From the NCBI RefSeq assembly GCF_049847105.1, contig NZ_JBNCNS010000004.1, positions 372,001 to 436,000 of the forward strand: DNA of 64,000 bases, read 5' to 3'. Made by a program: the position numbers and the translations under genes. Every line of letters starts with the position of its first letter. The first letter of the stretch is position 1. The DNA is from Gordonia sp049847105. GTDB lineage: Bacteria; Actinomycetota; Actinomycetes; Mycobacteriales; Mycobacteriaceae. Positions 43,952 to 54,178 of the stretch are shown one piece after another. The notes under the pieces were generated by a model. That model did not search any database, had not been told where the DNA came from, and worked only from the letters and a program-made list of their open reading frames with translations.

Positions 43952-45157
43952 ATGAAGTTCCGTGTCGCGCGTGACGAGTTCGCAGATTCCGTTGCCTGGG
44001 TGGCCCGCAGCCTGCCGGCGCGTCCACCGGTTCCGGTGCTCGGATGCGTCGTCCTGACCGTCGGGGACCCGGGCGCCGAGAACGCAGCGAGCGGGCCTAA
44101 TGGCGACGGCTTGGAAGTCTCGGGCTTCGACTACGAGGTGTCCGCCCAGGAGACCGTCGCGGCCGAGGTCGCCGAGCCCGGCAAGGTTCTCGTCTCCGGG
44201 CGGTTGCTCGCCGACATCACCAAGGCGCTGCCCAACAAGCCCGTCGACGTGAGCCTCGACGGCACGCGCGTCGCCATCGCCTGCGGCAGCGCCAAGTTCT
44301 CCCTGCCGACGATGCCCGTGGAGGATTACCCGGAGCTGCCGACCCCGCCGTCGGTCACCGGGACCATCCCCGCGCAGATCTTCGCCGAGGCGATCGGCCA
44401 GGTCGCCGTCGCCGCCGGCCGCGACGACACGCTGCCGATGCTGACCGGTGTCCGCGTCGAGATCGAGGGCAACCGCGTCGTCCTCGCCGCCACCGACCGG
44501 TTCCGCCTCGCGGTCCGCGAATTGGAGTGGGATCCGACTGCTCCGGACACCTCCGGCGCCGTGCTGGTACCGGCCAAGACACTTTCCGAGAGCGCCCGTA
44601 CCGCGGGATCCGAGTCCACGGGACAGATCTCGTTGGCATTCGGCACCGGATCCGGCATCGGCGGCGAGGGGATCCTCGGCATCCTGGGTGAGACCAAGCG
44701 CACCACCACCCGCTTGCTCGACGCCGAGTTCCCGAAGTTCCGTCAGTTGCTCCCGGCCAGCCACACCGCCATCGCGACCATCGAGAGCGCCCCCCTGATC
44801 GAGGCGATCAAGCGTGTCGCGCTCGTTGCCGAGCGCGGGGCACAGGTGCGGATGGAGTTCAGTGAGGGCACCTTGCTGCTCACCGCAGGTGGCGACGAGG
44901 CAGGCAAGGCGGAGGAGGAACTCGCCGTGCAGTTCCACGGCGAGCCCCTCACGATCGCCTTCAACCCCGGGTACCTGCAGGACGGGCTGTCCGCCATCGG
45001 CGTCGCGTCGGTGGATTTCGGATTCACCACGCCGAGCCGACCCGCGGTGCTGCGTCCGTCGACCGGCGAGGAGCCGGTGGCCGACGAGTCGGGCGCGTAC
45101 GTCGCGCCGGACAGCGTCTTCACTTACCTGCTGATGCCGGTCCGTCTCCCCGGCTGA
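43952..45157 (+). CDS. dnaN: DNA polymerase III beta sliding clamp
   Basis: A 401-residue beta clamp with three similar domains, starting MKFRVARDEFADSVAWVARSLP. It includes FSLPTMPVEDYPELP and the C-terminal VFTYLLMPVRLPG, which closes the hydrophobic partner-binding pocket. It tethers polymerase to DNA. The ATG at 43952 is the first in-frame start after the origin. Confidence 0.98.
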   Translation: MKFRVARDEFADSVAWVARSLPARPPVPVLGCVVLTVGDPGAENAASGPNGDGLEVSGFDYEVSAQETVAAEVAEPGKVLVSGRLLADITKALPNKPVDVSLDGTRVAIACGSAKFSLPTMPVEDYPELPTPPSVTGTIPAQIFAEAIGQVAVAAGRDDTLPMLTGVRVEIEGNRVVLAATDRFRLAVRELEWDPTAPDTSGAVLVPAKTLSESARTAGSESTGQISLAFGTGSGIGGEGILGILGETKRTTTRLLDAEFPKFRQLLPASHTAIATIESAPLIEAIKRVALVAERGAQVRMEFSEGTLLLTAGGDEAGKAEEELAVQFHGEPLTIAFNPGYLQDGLSAIGVASVDFGFTTPSRPAVLRPSTGEEPVADESGAYVAPDSVFTYLLMPVRLPG

Positions 45158-45205
45158 CCCGCGGATCCGTCCATTTTCCAAGCGTCACCGAGCGGAGGGT
45201 CGTCG

Positions 45206-46132
45206 ATGCAACTCGGACTGGTCGGTCTCGGGAAGATGGGTGCCAACATGCGCACCCGAATCCAGGAGGCGGGACATCACGTCGTGGGGTACGACCCACG
45301 ACCGGAGGTCTCCGACGTCGCCTCCCTCGCCGACATGGTCGGTGCTCTCGAGGCGCCGCGGGTGATCTGGGTGATGGTGCCGTCCGGAGATCCGACGCGG
45401 ACCACGGTGGCTGGACTCGCGGATCTGCTAGAGGTCGGTGACCTGGTCATCGACGGTGGAAACTCCAAGTACACCGATGACCTGCCGAATGCACAGGCCT
45501 TGGGAGCCAAGGGAATCGGGTACATCGACTGCGGTGTGTCCGGCGGTGTCTGGGGCCTGGAGAACGGCTACGGACTGATGGTCGGCGGATCCGACGACGA
45601 CGTCGCGCGGGCCATGCCGATCTTCGACGCATTGCGGCCACAGGGGGACCGTGCCGACGGTTTCGCCCATGCCGGCCCGGTCGGCGCCGGGCATTACGCC
45701 AAGATGGTCCACAACGGTGTCGAGTACGGGCTGATGCACGCCTACGGCGAGGGTTACGAACTGCTGTGCGCCGAGCCGCTGATCACCGACGTCGAGGGCA
45801 CCCTCCGGGCCTGGACCAAGGGGACGGTGGTCCGGTCCTGGCTGCTGGAACTGCTGGTGCGGGCGCTGCAGGAGGATCCTGGATTCTCCGAGATCTCCGA
45901 CTACACCACGGATTCCGGCGAGGGACGGTGGACCGTCGAGGAGGCCATCCGGCATTCGGTGCCGGCCAACGTCATCTCGGCGGCGTTGTTCGCGCGATTC
46001 GCGTCCCGCCAGGATCAGGGATCGCCGGCGCTGAAGGCGGTGTCCGCGCTGCGTAACCAGTTCGGCGGACATTCGGTGACCGACAAGCAGGGGCGTTCGG
46101 TCGGCGAAACCGGTACGCCTGCCGCGGATTGA
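45206..46132 (+). CDS. gnd: 6-phosphogluconate dehydrogenase (decarboxylating) YqeC/GndA-like
   Basis: The 308-residue NAD(P)-dependent enzyme begins MQLGLVGLGKMGANM, carries DGGNSKYTDD in the substrate loop and has KMVHNGVEYG for the catalytic helix. It is shorter than the 470-residue enterobacterial form and belongs to the short GndA type. It oxidatively decarboxylates 6-phosphogluconate to ribulose-5-phosphate. It lies between dnaN and recF as in mycobacteria. ATG 45206 has GGAGG upstream. Confidence 0.93.
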   Translation: MQLGLVGLGKMGANMRTRIQEAGHHVVGYDPRPEVSDVASLADMVGALEAPRVIWVMVPSGDPTRTTVAGLADLLEVGDLVIDGGNSKYTDDLPNAQALGAKGIGYIDCGVSGGVWGLENGYGLMVGGSDDDVARAMPIFDALRPQGDRADGFAHAGPVGAGHYAKMVHNGVEYGLMHAYGEGYELLCAEPLITDVEGTLRAWTKGTVVRSWLLELLVRALQEDPGFSEISDYTTDSGEGRWTVEEAIRHSVPANVISAALFARFASRQDQGSPALKAVSALRNQFGGHSVTDKQGRSVGETGTPAAD

Positions 46133-46133
46133 C

Positions 46134-47327
46134 GTGTTCGTTCGCGACCTGCGTCTGCGTGACTTCCGATCCTGGCGCGAGATCGACCTGACCCTACGCC
46201 CTGAACCCACCATCTTCGTGGGGCGCAACGGATTCGGGAAGACCAACCTGCTCGAGGCCGTCTTCTATCTGGCACATCTGAGGTCGCACCGGGTGAGTTC
46301 CGACGCGCCGCTGGTCCACAGTGGCGCCGATGCCGCACTGGTCACGGCGACGGTGGAGAACGCCGGCCGCGAACTCACCGTTCAGTTGCAGATCAAGGCG
46401 GACGGGGCCAACAAGGCTACCGTCAACGGCAGCCCATCCCGTCGGTCCCGCGACATCCTCGGGATCCTGCGTGCGGTGATGTTCGCACCGGAAGACCTGA
46501 TGTTGATCCGCGGAGACCCGTCGGACCGACGACGCTTCATCGACGAATTGGTGGCACAGCGCGGCCCACGTTGGGCAGCAACACGTTCCGACTACGATCG
46601 GGTTCTCCGTCAGCGTTCGGCGCTGCTCAAGACCGCCGGCGCGGCACTCCGGCGCGGCGGTTCCGACGCGGATTCGGTGATCAGCACTCTCGACGTCTGG
46701 GACGGTCAGCTCGCCGACCTGGGCGGGCAGGTCACCGCGGCGCGGATCGAGGTTCTCCGCGATCTGACCCCCCATGTCACCGAGTCCTATGCGGCGATCG
46801 CACCGCATTCACGTCCGGCGACCCTGGCTTACCGCGCCGCCGCCGGCCCGGACGTGGTCCCGCACGACGACGGGCCGGTCTCCGCCGACGAGATCGGTGC
46901 GATCCTGCTGGCCCGGCTCAGCGAGCTGCGCACCAAGGAGATCGACCGCGGGGTCAGTCTGGTCGGTCCGCACCGTGACGACATCGACATCGTGCTCGGC
47001 GACGATGTGGCGAAGGGGTTCGCGAGCCACGGCGAATCGTGGTCGCTGGCGCTGGCGCTGCGACTCGGATCAGTCGAGCTCGTGCGGGCCGACGGGGTGG
47101 AACCGGTGATCATGCTCGACGACGTGTTCGCCGAGCTCGACGCTCAGCGTCGAGCGCAACTGGTGACGTTCACCGAATCGGCCGAACAGCTGCTGGTCAC
47201 CGCTGCCGTCCCCGACGACATCCCGTCGGCGATCGCGGGTCGGCGCGTCAATGTCGGCGTGACGGAGGACAATGGTTCCCGAAGCTCGGTCGTGAGCGGC
47301 GACGACATCGGGGAGGGCGACACATGA
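46134..47327 (+). CDS. recF: Recombination protein RecF
   Basis: A 397-residue ABC-type SMC-like ATPase: Walker A VGRNGFGKTNLLEAV at about 30-44, signature segment SHGESWSLALALRLG and Walker B VIMLDDVFAELDA. It loads RecA at gaps with RecO and RecR. The start is GTG 46134, one base after the gnd stop. The next gene overlaps its stop as ATGA. Confidence 0.96.
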   Translation: MFVRDLRLRDFRSWREIDLTLRPEPTIFVGRNGFGKTNLLEAVFYLAHLRSHRVSSDAPLVHSGADAALVTATVENAGRELTVQLQIKADGANKATVNGSPSRRSRDILGILRAVMFAPEDLMLIRGDPSDRRRFIDELVAQRGPRWAATRSDYDRVLRQRSALLKTAGAALRRGGSDADSVISTLDVWDGQLADLGGQVTAARIEVLRDLTPHVTESYAAIAPHSRPATLAYRAAAGPDVVPHDDGPVSADEIGAILLARLSELRTKEIDRGVSLVGPHRDDIDIVLGDDVAKGFASHGESWSLALALRLGSVELVRADGVEPVIMLDDVFAELDAQRRAQLVTFTESAEQLLVTAAVPDDIPSAIAGRRVNVGVTEDNGSRSSVVSGDDIGEGDT

Positions 47328-47887
47328 GCGACGACTCGGCGGTGCCCGATCGGCCGGATGGCGCGGGCACGCCGTCATCGGGTTACGAACTGGCCCGACA
47401 GGCGCTCGAGGAGGCCCGCGCAGCCGCGCGGGCTGCGGGTAAGTCGGTCGGTCAGGGACGTTCCTCGCCCATCACGGGTGTGCGCCGGAACGCGGGCAGG
47501 CGACGGAGATGGTCCGGATCCGGTCCCGACGGACGCGATCCGCAGCCGCTTGGACGGCTCGCCGGCAATATCGCCAAGGACCGCGGCTGGCAGCCGCATA
47601 TCGGTCAGGGCACCCTGTTCGGGATGTGGGAGCAGATCGTCGGCACCGACATCGCCGCTCATGCACAACCGACAACGTTGAGCGACAACGTCTTACACAT
47701 CCAGGCGGAGTCGACGGCGTGGGCAACCCAGCTGCGGTACATGCAGTCGACCATTCTCGCGAAGATCGCCGCCGCCGTCGGCGACGGCATGGTGACCAGC
47801 CTCCGGATCACCGGACCGAAGGCGCCGTCGTGGCGCAAGGGTCCCCGGCACATCTCCGGTCGTGGTCCGCGGGACACCTACGGCTGA
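47324..47887 (+). CDS. DciA-like DUF721 protein (Rv0004-like)
   Basis: The 187-residue protein has a disordered basic first half (RRNAGRRRRWSGSG) and a DUF721/DciA domain (about 95-170): LFGMWEQIVGTDIAAHAQPTTLSDNVLHIQAESTAWATQLRYM. In mycobacteria Rv0004 is DciA, the replicative-helicase operator and loader partner. The ATG at 47324 overlaps the recF stop. Confidence 0.85.
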   Translation: MSDDSAVPDRPDGAGTPSSGYELARQALEEARAAARAAGKSVGQGRSSPITGVRRNAGRRRRWSGSGPDGRDPQPLGRLAGNIAKDRGWQPHIGQGTLFGMWEQIVGTDIAAHAQPTTLSDNVLHIQAESTAWATQLRYMQSTILAKIAAAVGDGMVTSLRITGPKAPSWRKGPRHISGRGPRDTYG

Positions 47888-48218
47888 GAGCCACCTCGCC
47901 ACTTGCCGGGCCGCGCCTAGCAGATTCCGGACCGCAAAGCGAGGTCAGCTTTCCCCCAGACCGTAGATTTGCCTCCGATCCACAATCGGACCGGCATCGG
48001 CCGAAAAAAATCGATCTACGCGGACGGTAGCGGCCCCGGATACCCGTTTCTGTTCGGGTCAGGCAGTACTATGTAGTAGTTGTCCCGACAGGGGTGGACG
48101 TCAGCCGGTCTCCGGGCCCGGGCTGTATACCGATCTCGTCCGCGTCACCGGCGCGGATCAGGTCGACGTGTGTCCACTGCTGCGGGTATCACCGAGACAG
48201 AAGGAGCGGACGCAACTC
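47888..48218. promoter_or_regulatory. gyrB upstream region
   Basis: 331 bp without a convincing gene. It must hold the gyrB promoter. A run of seven As follows a GC-rich stretch at 48003-48009 and could act as terminator material for the dnaA-recF transcript; a short AT-rich stretch (about 48070-48080) could be the gyrB -10 region. Neither is secure. Confidence 0.4.
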
Positions 48219-50294
48219 GTGGCCGACACCAACGACACCAGCCAGTCTGACAGCGCTGCGGCGAAGAAGGACCGTAAGCCGAAGAAGTCGGGCGAGTACG
48301 GCGCCGACTCGATCAGCATCCTCGAAGGTCTCGAAGCCGTCCGGAAACGGCCCGGTATGTACATCGGGTCGACCGGCGAGCGAGGGCTACATCACCTGAT
48401 CTGGGAGGTCGTCGACAACTCGGTCGACGAAGCGATGGCCGGCCACGCGAGCCGGGTGGACGTCACCCTCCTCGAAGACGGCGGTGTCCAGGTCGTCGAC
48501 GACGGTCGTGGCATTCCGGTGGACATGCACAAGACGGGCGTGCCCACCGTCGAGGTGGTCATGACCCAACTGCACGCCGGCGGCAAGTTCGATTCCGAGG
48601 CGTACGCCGTCTCCGGTGGTCTCCACGGCGTGGGCATCTCGGTGGTCAACGCGTTGTCGACCAAGGTCGAACTCGAGATCAACTACGGCGGATTCCACTG
48701 GGACCAGACCTACGACTACGCGAAGCCGGGCCCGCTCAACCAGGGCGATGCCACCCGCAAGACCGGCACCACCGTCCGGTTCTGGCCGGACGACAAGATC
48801 TTCGAGTCCACGGCCTTCAGCGCTGAGACGATCGCCCGCCGTCTGCAGGAGATGGCCTTCCTCAACAAGGGCCTGACCATCACCCTCACCGACAATCGTC
48901 TCAGTGACGAAGCGGTGGTCGCCGAGGCCGAGATGGACGAGGGCGACGACTCGGCCGAAAGCATCAAGTCGGAGGCCGAGAAGGTCCAGAAGGCGGCCAA
49001 GGTCCGCACCCGCACCTACCACTATGCCGACGGCCTGATCGACTACATCAAGCACCTCAATCGCACCAAGAACGCCATCCACACCTCGGTGATCGGGTTC
49101 ACCGCCAAGGGCACCGGGCATGAGCTCGAGATCGCGATGCAGTGGAACGCCGGCTATTCGGAGTCGGTGCACACCTTTGCGAACACGATCAACACCCATG
49201 AGGGTGGTACCCACGAAGAGGGCTTCCGTGCGGCACTGACCAGCACCGTCAACAAGTACGCCTACGACAAGAAGCTCCTCAAGGAGAAGGACGGCAAGCT
49301 CACCGGCGACGACATCCGCGAAGGCCTCGCAGCGGTCATCTCGGTGAAGGTCGGCGATCCGCAGTTCGAGGGCCAGACCAAGACCAAACTCGGCAACACC
49401 GAGGTCAAGAGCTTTGTGCAGAAGACCTGCAACGAGCATCTCGGACATTGGTTCGAGGCCAATCCCGCCGAGGCGAAGACCATCGTCAAGAAGGCGGTCG
49501 ACTCGGCGCAGGCACGTATGGCGGCACGCAAGGCACGAGAGTTGGTGCGGCGTAAGACCGCAACCGACATCGGTGGTCTGCCCGGCAAGCTGGCCGACTG
49601 CCGCAGCAACGATCCCAGCAAGTGCGAGGTCTACATCGTCGAGGGCGACTCGGCCGGTGGCAGTGCGAAATCCGGTCGGGACTCGATGTACCAGGCGATC
49701 CTGCCGTTGCGCGGCAAGATCATCAACGTGGAGAAGGCGCGCATCGATCGCGTGCTGAAGAACACCGAGGTCCAGTCGATCATCACGGCCTTCGGTACCG
49801 GCATCCACGACGAGTTCGATCTCGCCAAACTGCGGTATCACAAGATCGTGCTGATGGCCGACGCCGATGTCGACGGTCAGCACATCTCGACCCTGCTGCT
49901 CACCCTGCTGTTCCGGTTCATGCGGCCCCTCGTCGAACACGGACACGTGTTCCTCGCGCAGCCACCGCTGTACAAACTCAAGTGGCAGAAGAGCGCTCCC
50001 GAGTTCGCCTACTCCGACCGCGAGCGTGACGGACTCCTCGAGGCCGGCCGGACCGCGGGCCGGAAGATCAACGCCGACGACGGTATCCAGCGTTACAAGG
50101 GTCTCGGCGAGATGAATGCCAAGGAACTGTGGGAGACCACGATGGATCCCTCGGTCCGGGTGCTTCGTCAGGTGACGCTCGATGATGCGGCCGCCGCCGA
50201 CGAACTGTTCTCGATCCTGATGGGGGAGGATGTCGCCGCCCGCCGCAGCTTCATCGCCCGTAACGCCAAAGATGTTCGCTTCCTGGATGTCTGA
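48219..50294 (+). CDS. gyrB: DNA gyrase subunit B
   Basis: About 691 residues. The GHKL ATPase site has EVVDNSVDEAMAGHA and DDGRGIPVDMH; the Toprim domain has VEGDSAGGSAKSGRD and LMADADVDGQHI. It supplies ATP hydrolysis and metal binding to gyrase A2B2. GTG 48219 (MADTNDT) has AAGGAG upstream and is preferred to the open frame from 48168. gyrA follows after 119 bp. Confidence 0.98.
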   Translation: MADTNDTSQSDSAAAKKDRKPKKSGEYGADSISILEGLEAVRKRPGMYIGSTGERGLHHLIWEVVDNSVDEAMAGHASRVDVTLLEDGGVQVVDDGRGIPVDMHKTGVPTVEVVMTQLHAGGKFDSEAYAVSGGLHGVGISVVNALSTKVELEINYGGFHWDQTYDYAKPGPLNQGDATRKTGTTVRFWPDDKIFESTAFSAETIARRLQEMAFLNKGLTITLTDNRLSDEAVVAEAEMDEGDDSAESIKSEAEKVQKAAKVRTRTYHYADGLIDYIKHLNRTKNAIHTSVIGFTAKGTGHELEIAMQWNAGYSESVHTFANTINTHEGGTHEEGFRAALTSTVNKYAYDKKLLKEKDGKLTGDDIREGLAAVISVKVGDPQFEGQTKTKLGNTEVKSFVQKTCNEHLGHWFEANPAEAKTIVKKAVDSAQARMAARKARELVRRKTATDIGGLPGKLADCRSNDPSKCEVYIVEGDSAGGSAKSGRDSMYQAILPLRGKIINVEKARIDRVLKNTEVQSIITAFGTGIHDEFDLAKLRYHKIVLMADADVDGQHISTLLLTLLFRFMRPLVEHGHVFLAQPPLYKLKWQKSAPEFAYSDRERDGLLEAGRTAGRKINADDGIQRYKGLGEMNAKELWETTMDPSVRVLRQVTLDDAAAADELFSILMGEDVAARRSFIARNAKDVRFLDV

Positions 50295-50413
50295 CCACAC
50301 TTCGCCGGCCGCCCCGCCGGTTGAGGTGCGAGGCACCATCCTGAGATGCGAGGAACGAGCCACGAAGGAAGCGCTGGCGACGAGCTCGAAACCCTGTGTG
50401 AGAAGGAATCTTC

Positions 50414-52918
50414 ATGACTGACACCACGCTGCCACCCGCCGACGGGCCCGGGGACCGGATCGAACCGGTCGACCTCGGCCAGGAGATGCAGAACAGCTAC
50501 ATCGATTACGCGATGAGCGTGATCGTTGGCCGCGCGCTCCCGGAGGTTCGCGACGGCCTCAAGCCGGTGCACCGCCGACTGCTCTACGCATCCTTCGACG
50601 CCGGTTTCCGGCCCGATCGCAGTTACGTGAAATCGGCGAAACCCGTTGCGGAGACGATGGGTAACTATCACCCCCACGGTGACTCCGCGATCTATGACGC
50701 GCTGGTGCGTCTCGCCCAGCCGTGGTCGATGCGCTATCCCCTCATCGACGGGCAGGGCAATTTCGGTTCGCGTGGTAACGACGGCGCGGCCGCGATGCGT
50801 TACACCGAGGCCCGCCTCACCCCGTTGGCGATGGAGATGCTGCGCGACATCGACAAGGAGACAGTCGATTTCACGCCCAACTATGACGGCAAGACCAACG
50901 AGCCGACCGTCCTCCCGTCGCGTATCCCGAACCTGCTGATCAACGGTTCCGGCGGTATCGCGGTGGGTATGGCCACCAACATCCCGCCGCACAACCTGAA
51001 CGAGGTTGCGGCCGCGGTGTTCTGGGCGCTCGACAATCCGGATTCGGATGACGAGGCCCTGCTGGCCGCGTGTATGGCTTGCGTCAAGGGACCGGATTTC
51101 CCCACGGCGGCACTCATCGTCGGCGGACAGGGCATCAAGGATGCCTACACCACCGGCCGTGGCAGTGTCCGGATGCGCAGCGTCGTCGACATCGAGGAGA
51201 ACAAGGGCACCACGACCCTCGTCGTCACGGAACTGCCGTATCAGGTCAACCCCGACAACTTGATCCAGTCGATCGCCGAACAGGTGAACGAAGGAAAACT
51301 CAAGGGCATCAGCCGGATCGAGGACCAGTCCTCGGACCGCGTGGGGATGCGTATCGTGGTCACCCTGCGCCGCGATGCCGTCGCCAAGGTCGTCCTGAAC
51401 AACCTGTACAAGCACAGTCAGCTGCAGACCAGCTTCGGCGTCAACATGCTGTCGATCGTCGACGGTGTGCCGCGCACCCTGCGTCTCGATCAGATGATCC
51501 GTTACTACGTGGCGCACCAGATCGACGTGATCGTGCGGCGGACGCGGTACCTGTTGCGCAAGGCCGAGGAACGAGCCCACATCTTGCGCGGTCTGGTCAA
51601 GGCGCTCGACGCCCTCGACGAGGTGATCGCGCTGATCCGTGCGTCGGCCAACACCGAGTCCGCGCGCACCGGGCTGATGGATCTGCTGGAGATCGACGAG
51701 GTCCAGGCCGATGCCATCCTCGCGATGCAGCTGCGCCGGCTGTCGGCGTTGGAGCGACAGAAGATCGTCGACGAGCTCGCCGACATCGAGCGGGAGATCG
51801 CCGACTACAAGGACATCCTGGACAAGCCGGAGCGGCAGCGGGCCATCGTCCGCGACGAGCTGACCGAGGTCGTCGAGAAGTACGGGGACGAGCGCCGGAC
51901 CAAGATCATCGCGGCCGACGGTGACGTCTCCGACGAGGATCTGATCGCCCGCGAGGACGTGGTCGTCACGATCACCGAGACCGGCTACGCGAAACGTACG
52001 CGAACCGACCTCTACCGCAGCCAGCGCCGCGGCGGTAAGGGTGTGCAGGGTGCCGGGCTCAAGCAGGACGACATCGTCAAGCACTTCTTCGTCAGCTCGA
52101 CGCACGACTGGATCCTGTTCTTCACCACCAAGGGCCGCGTGTACCGCGCCAAGGCGTACGAGTTGCCCGAGGCCAACCGCACCGCTCGCGGTCAGCACGT
52201 CGCCAATCTCCTCGCGTTCCAGCCGGAGGAGCGGATCGCGCAGGTCATCCAGCTGAAGACCTATCAGGACGCGCCGTATCTGGTGCTCGCGACCCGCAAC
52301 GGGCTGGTGAAGAAGTCGAAGCTCGAGGACTTCGACTCGAACCGTTCCGGTGGCATCGCGGCGATCAACCTACGCGGTGAGGACGAACTGGTCGGCGCAC
52401 AGTTGTGCAGCGCCGATGACGATCTGCTGCTCGTGTCGCAGAAGGGGCAGTCGATCCGGTTCCACGCCGATGACGAGGCACTGCGGCCGATGGGTCGACA
52501 GACCTCGGGTGTGCAGGGCATGCGCTTCAACGGCGACGACGAACTCTTGTCGCTCAATGTGGTCCGAGAGGGTACGTACCTCCTCGTCGCGACCTCGGGC
52601 GGCTACGCCAAGCGGACCGCGATGGACGACTATCCCCTCCAGGGACGTGGCGGCAAGGGCGTGCTGACCATCCAGCACGACCGCAGGCGCGGAGAGATCG
52701 TCGGTGCGCTGATCGTCGACGACGACTCGGAGCTGTACGCCATCACCTCGGGTGGCGGCGTGATCCGGACGGGTGCCAAGCAGGTCCGACGTGCAGGTCG
52801 GCAGACCAAGGGGGTGCGTCTGATGAACCTCGACGAAGGCACCACCTTGCTCGCCATCGCCCGTAATGCCGACGAACCGGACGAGGAACCAGAAGCATCG
52901 GCGGGTCCCGGCAAGTAG
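50414..52918 (+). CDS. gyrA: DNA gyrase subunit A
   Basis: The 834-residue GyrA carries the catalytic tyrosine segment AAMRYTEARLTPLA and a C-terminal beta-pinwheel with QRRGGKGVQG (GyrA box). The quinolone region reads HPHGDSAIYDALVRLAQPW: serine stands at the position of E. coli Ser83, where M. tuberculosis has Ala90, and Asp95 is intact. It introduces negative supercoils with GyrB. ATG 50414 is the start, with AAGGAA upstream. Confidence 0.98.
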   Translation: MTDTTLPPADGPGDRIEPVDLGQEMQNSYIDYAMSVIVGRALPEVRDGLKPVHRRLLYASFDAGFRPDRSYVKSAKPVAETMGNYHPHGDSAIYDALVRLAQPWSMRYPLIDGQGNFGSRGNDGAAAMRYTEARLTPLAMEMLRDIDKETVDFTPNYDGKTNEPTVLPSRIPNLLINGSGGIAVGMATNIPPHNLNEVAAAVFWALDNPDSDDEALLAACMACVKGPDFPTAALIVGGQGIKDAYTTGRGSVRMRSVVDIEENKGTTTLVVTELPYQVNPDNLIQSIAEQVNEGKLKGISRIEDQSSDRVGMRIVVTLRRDAVAKVVLNNLYKHSQLQTSFGVNMLSIVDGVPRTLRLDQMIRYYVAHQIDVIVRRTRYLLRKAEERAHILRGLVKALDALDEVIALIRASANTESARTGLMDLLEIDEVQADAILAMQLRRLSALERQKIVDELADIEREIADYKDILDKPERQRAIVRDELTEVVEKYGDERRTKIIAADGDVSDEDLIAREDVVVTITETGYAKRTRTDLYRSQRRGGKGVQGAGLKQDDIVKHFFVSSTHDWILFFTTKGRVYRAKAYELPEANRTARGQHVANLLAFQPEERIAQVIQLKTYQDAPYLVLATRNGLVKKSKLEDFDSNRSGGIAAINLRGEDELVGAQLCSADDDLLLVSQKGQSIRFHADDEALRPMGRQTSGVQGMRFNGDDELLSLNVVREGTYLLVATSGGYAKRTAMDDYPLQGRGGKGVLTIQHDRRRGEIVGALIVDDDSELYAITSGGGVIRTGAKQVRRAGRQTKGVRLMNLDEGTTLLAIARNADEPDEEPEASAGPGK

Positions 52919-52984
52919 CGTCCGGGCTCGGAGACCGGTAGCAGTTAGTGTGGGGCATACGACCACCGAATGAGGGAATTGCCA

Positions 52985-53986
52985 GTGAGCTCACCGAACA
53001 CACCGGACGACAAGAAGCCGACAAACGGGGATGTCGGTCCTCATACGGTCTCTGGTCCGGGTGCACAGGCGCCCGGATCCGGGAGCGGGCCGGGGTCTCA
53101 TGGCGCCGGGAGCGGCGCGAGCGGGCCGGGGTCTCATGGCGCCGGGAGTGGCGCGAGCGGGCCGCACGCGAGTGGTCCGGGAAGCCTCGTGCCGCCGTGG
53201 CAGCGCGGTCCGAACGGGACGACACCAGGCCAGGCGCCGACGGGTCCGAACGGGTCACCGCAACACGGCGAGGGTCCCAACGGAACCGCGCATCAGCCCG
53301 GACCGCCGCCGCGCGGGATCGTCAGTGCCACCGCTGCCGCCAGCATGGCCGGTCAGCAGGCGCCGATCACCAAACTCGACGATCCTCGAGGCGATTCGGC
53401 CACGTCGAACTTCCGAGGTGAATCGAGCGGACCGCGGGGAAGCACCGCGACGGCCACCGAGGAGTCGACGGAGAAGTTCGTCGAGTCGCCGACCAGGCAC
53501 ATCGAGCGGGACGAGCTGCCCGGTGAGAAGATGCCGAATCTGGACGCCATTCACCATGTGAACGCGCAACCAGCAGCGCAACAGACTGCGGCGCGGTCGG
53601 CACCCACGTCGATCGGTGGCAGGCCGCTGCGGGCGCCCGTTCAGATCCGACGTATCGATCCCTGGGCGACCTTCAAGATCGCGGCAGTGCTGTCGGTGGC
53701 CGGCTTTCTGATCTGGATGATCTCGGTGGCGGTGCTGTATCTGATCCTCGACGGCATGGGCGTGTGGGACCAGGTCAACAGTTCGTTCGGCACCCTGGTG
53801 ACCGCGGACGGATCCAGCAGCGAAGGCGACATCATCGGGGCGGGCTCGGTGTTCGGCTGGGCCGTGCTGCTCGGGGCCATCAATGCGATCCTGTTGACCG
53901 CTCTGGCGACCATCGGTGCCTACATCTACAACCTCTGCGCCGACATGATCGGCGGCGCCGAGGTGACGCTCGCCGACCTGGACTGA
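52985..53986 (+). CDS. DUF3566 membrane protein (Rv0007-like)
   Basis: About 333 residues. The first 210 residues are a Gly/Ser/Pro/Thr-rich disordered tail with an internal repeat (HGAGSGASGPGSHGAGSGAS). The DUF3566 domain follows (VQIRRIDPWATFKIAAVLSVAGFLIWMI) with two membrane helices and ends ADMIGGAEVTLADLD. Rv0007, next to gyrA, is an uncharacterised division-linked membrane protein. GTG 52985 with GAGGG upstream is preferred to ATG 52970. The tandem DNA repeat of about 39 bp at about 53090-53165 encodes the SGPGSHGAG units. Confidence 0.88.
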   Translation: MSSPNTPDDKKPTNGDVGPHTVSGPGAQAPGSGSGPGSHGAGSGASGPGSHGAGSGASGPHASGPGSLVPPWQRGPNGTTPGQAPTGPNGSPQHGEGPNGTAHQPGPPPRGIVSATAAASMAGQQAPITKLDDPRGDSATSNFRGESSGPRGSTATATEESTEKFVESPTRHIERDELPGEKMPNLDAIHHVNAQPAAQQTAARSAPTSIGGRPLRAPVQIRRIDPWATFKIAAVLSVAGFLIWMISVAVLYLILDGMGVWDQVNSSFGTLVTADGSSSEGDIIGAGSVFGWAVLLGAINAILLTALATIGAYIYNLCADMIGGAEVTLADLD

Positions 53987-54000
53987 CAGGTGGCACCTCG

Positions 54001-54130
54001 CGTCGGTCGAATAGCGCCGAAGCCGCGGTCCCTCTCGTTGGTCGACTAGCGGCGACGAGGAGCCGCGGTCCTTCTTGTCGGTCGAGTAGCGGCGACGAAG
54101 GAGCCGCGTATCGAGACCCCCCGACCACCC
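54001..54130. repeat. Three imperfect intergenic repeats
   Basis: Three units of about 40 bp share GGTCGA-TAGCG and GCCGCGGT or GCCGCGTATCGAGACC. They follow the DUF3566 gene and precede tRNA-Ile. Similar GGTCGA-to-TATCGAGACC elements are common between genes in Gordonia-type genomes; this is from memory and not searched. Confidence 0.65.
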
Positions 54131-54178
54131 GTTTTGTATGTTCGGGCTTCGTTCGGGTAATCTCACACCTCGGTTCAA

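Noticed and set aside
48387..52198. Long minus-strand frames opposite gyrB and gyrA
   Set aside because: Both lie fully antisense to gyrase genes, with shadow-type composition and no ribosome sites.
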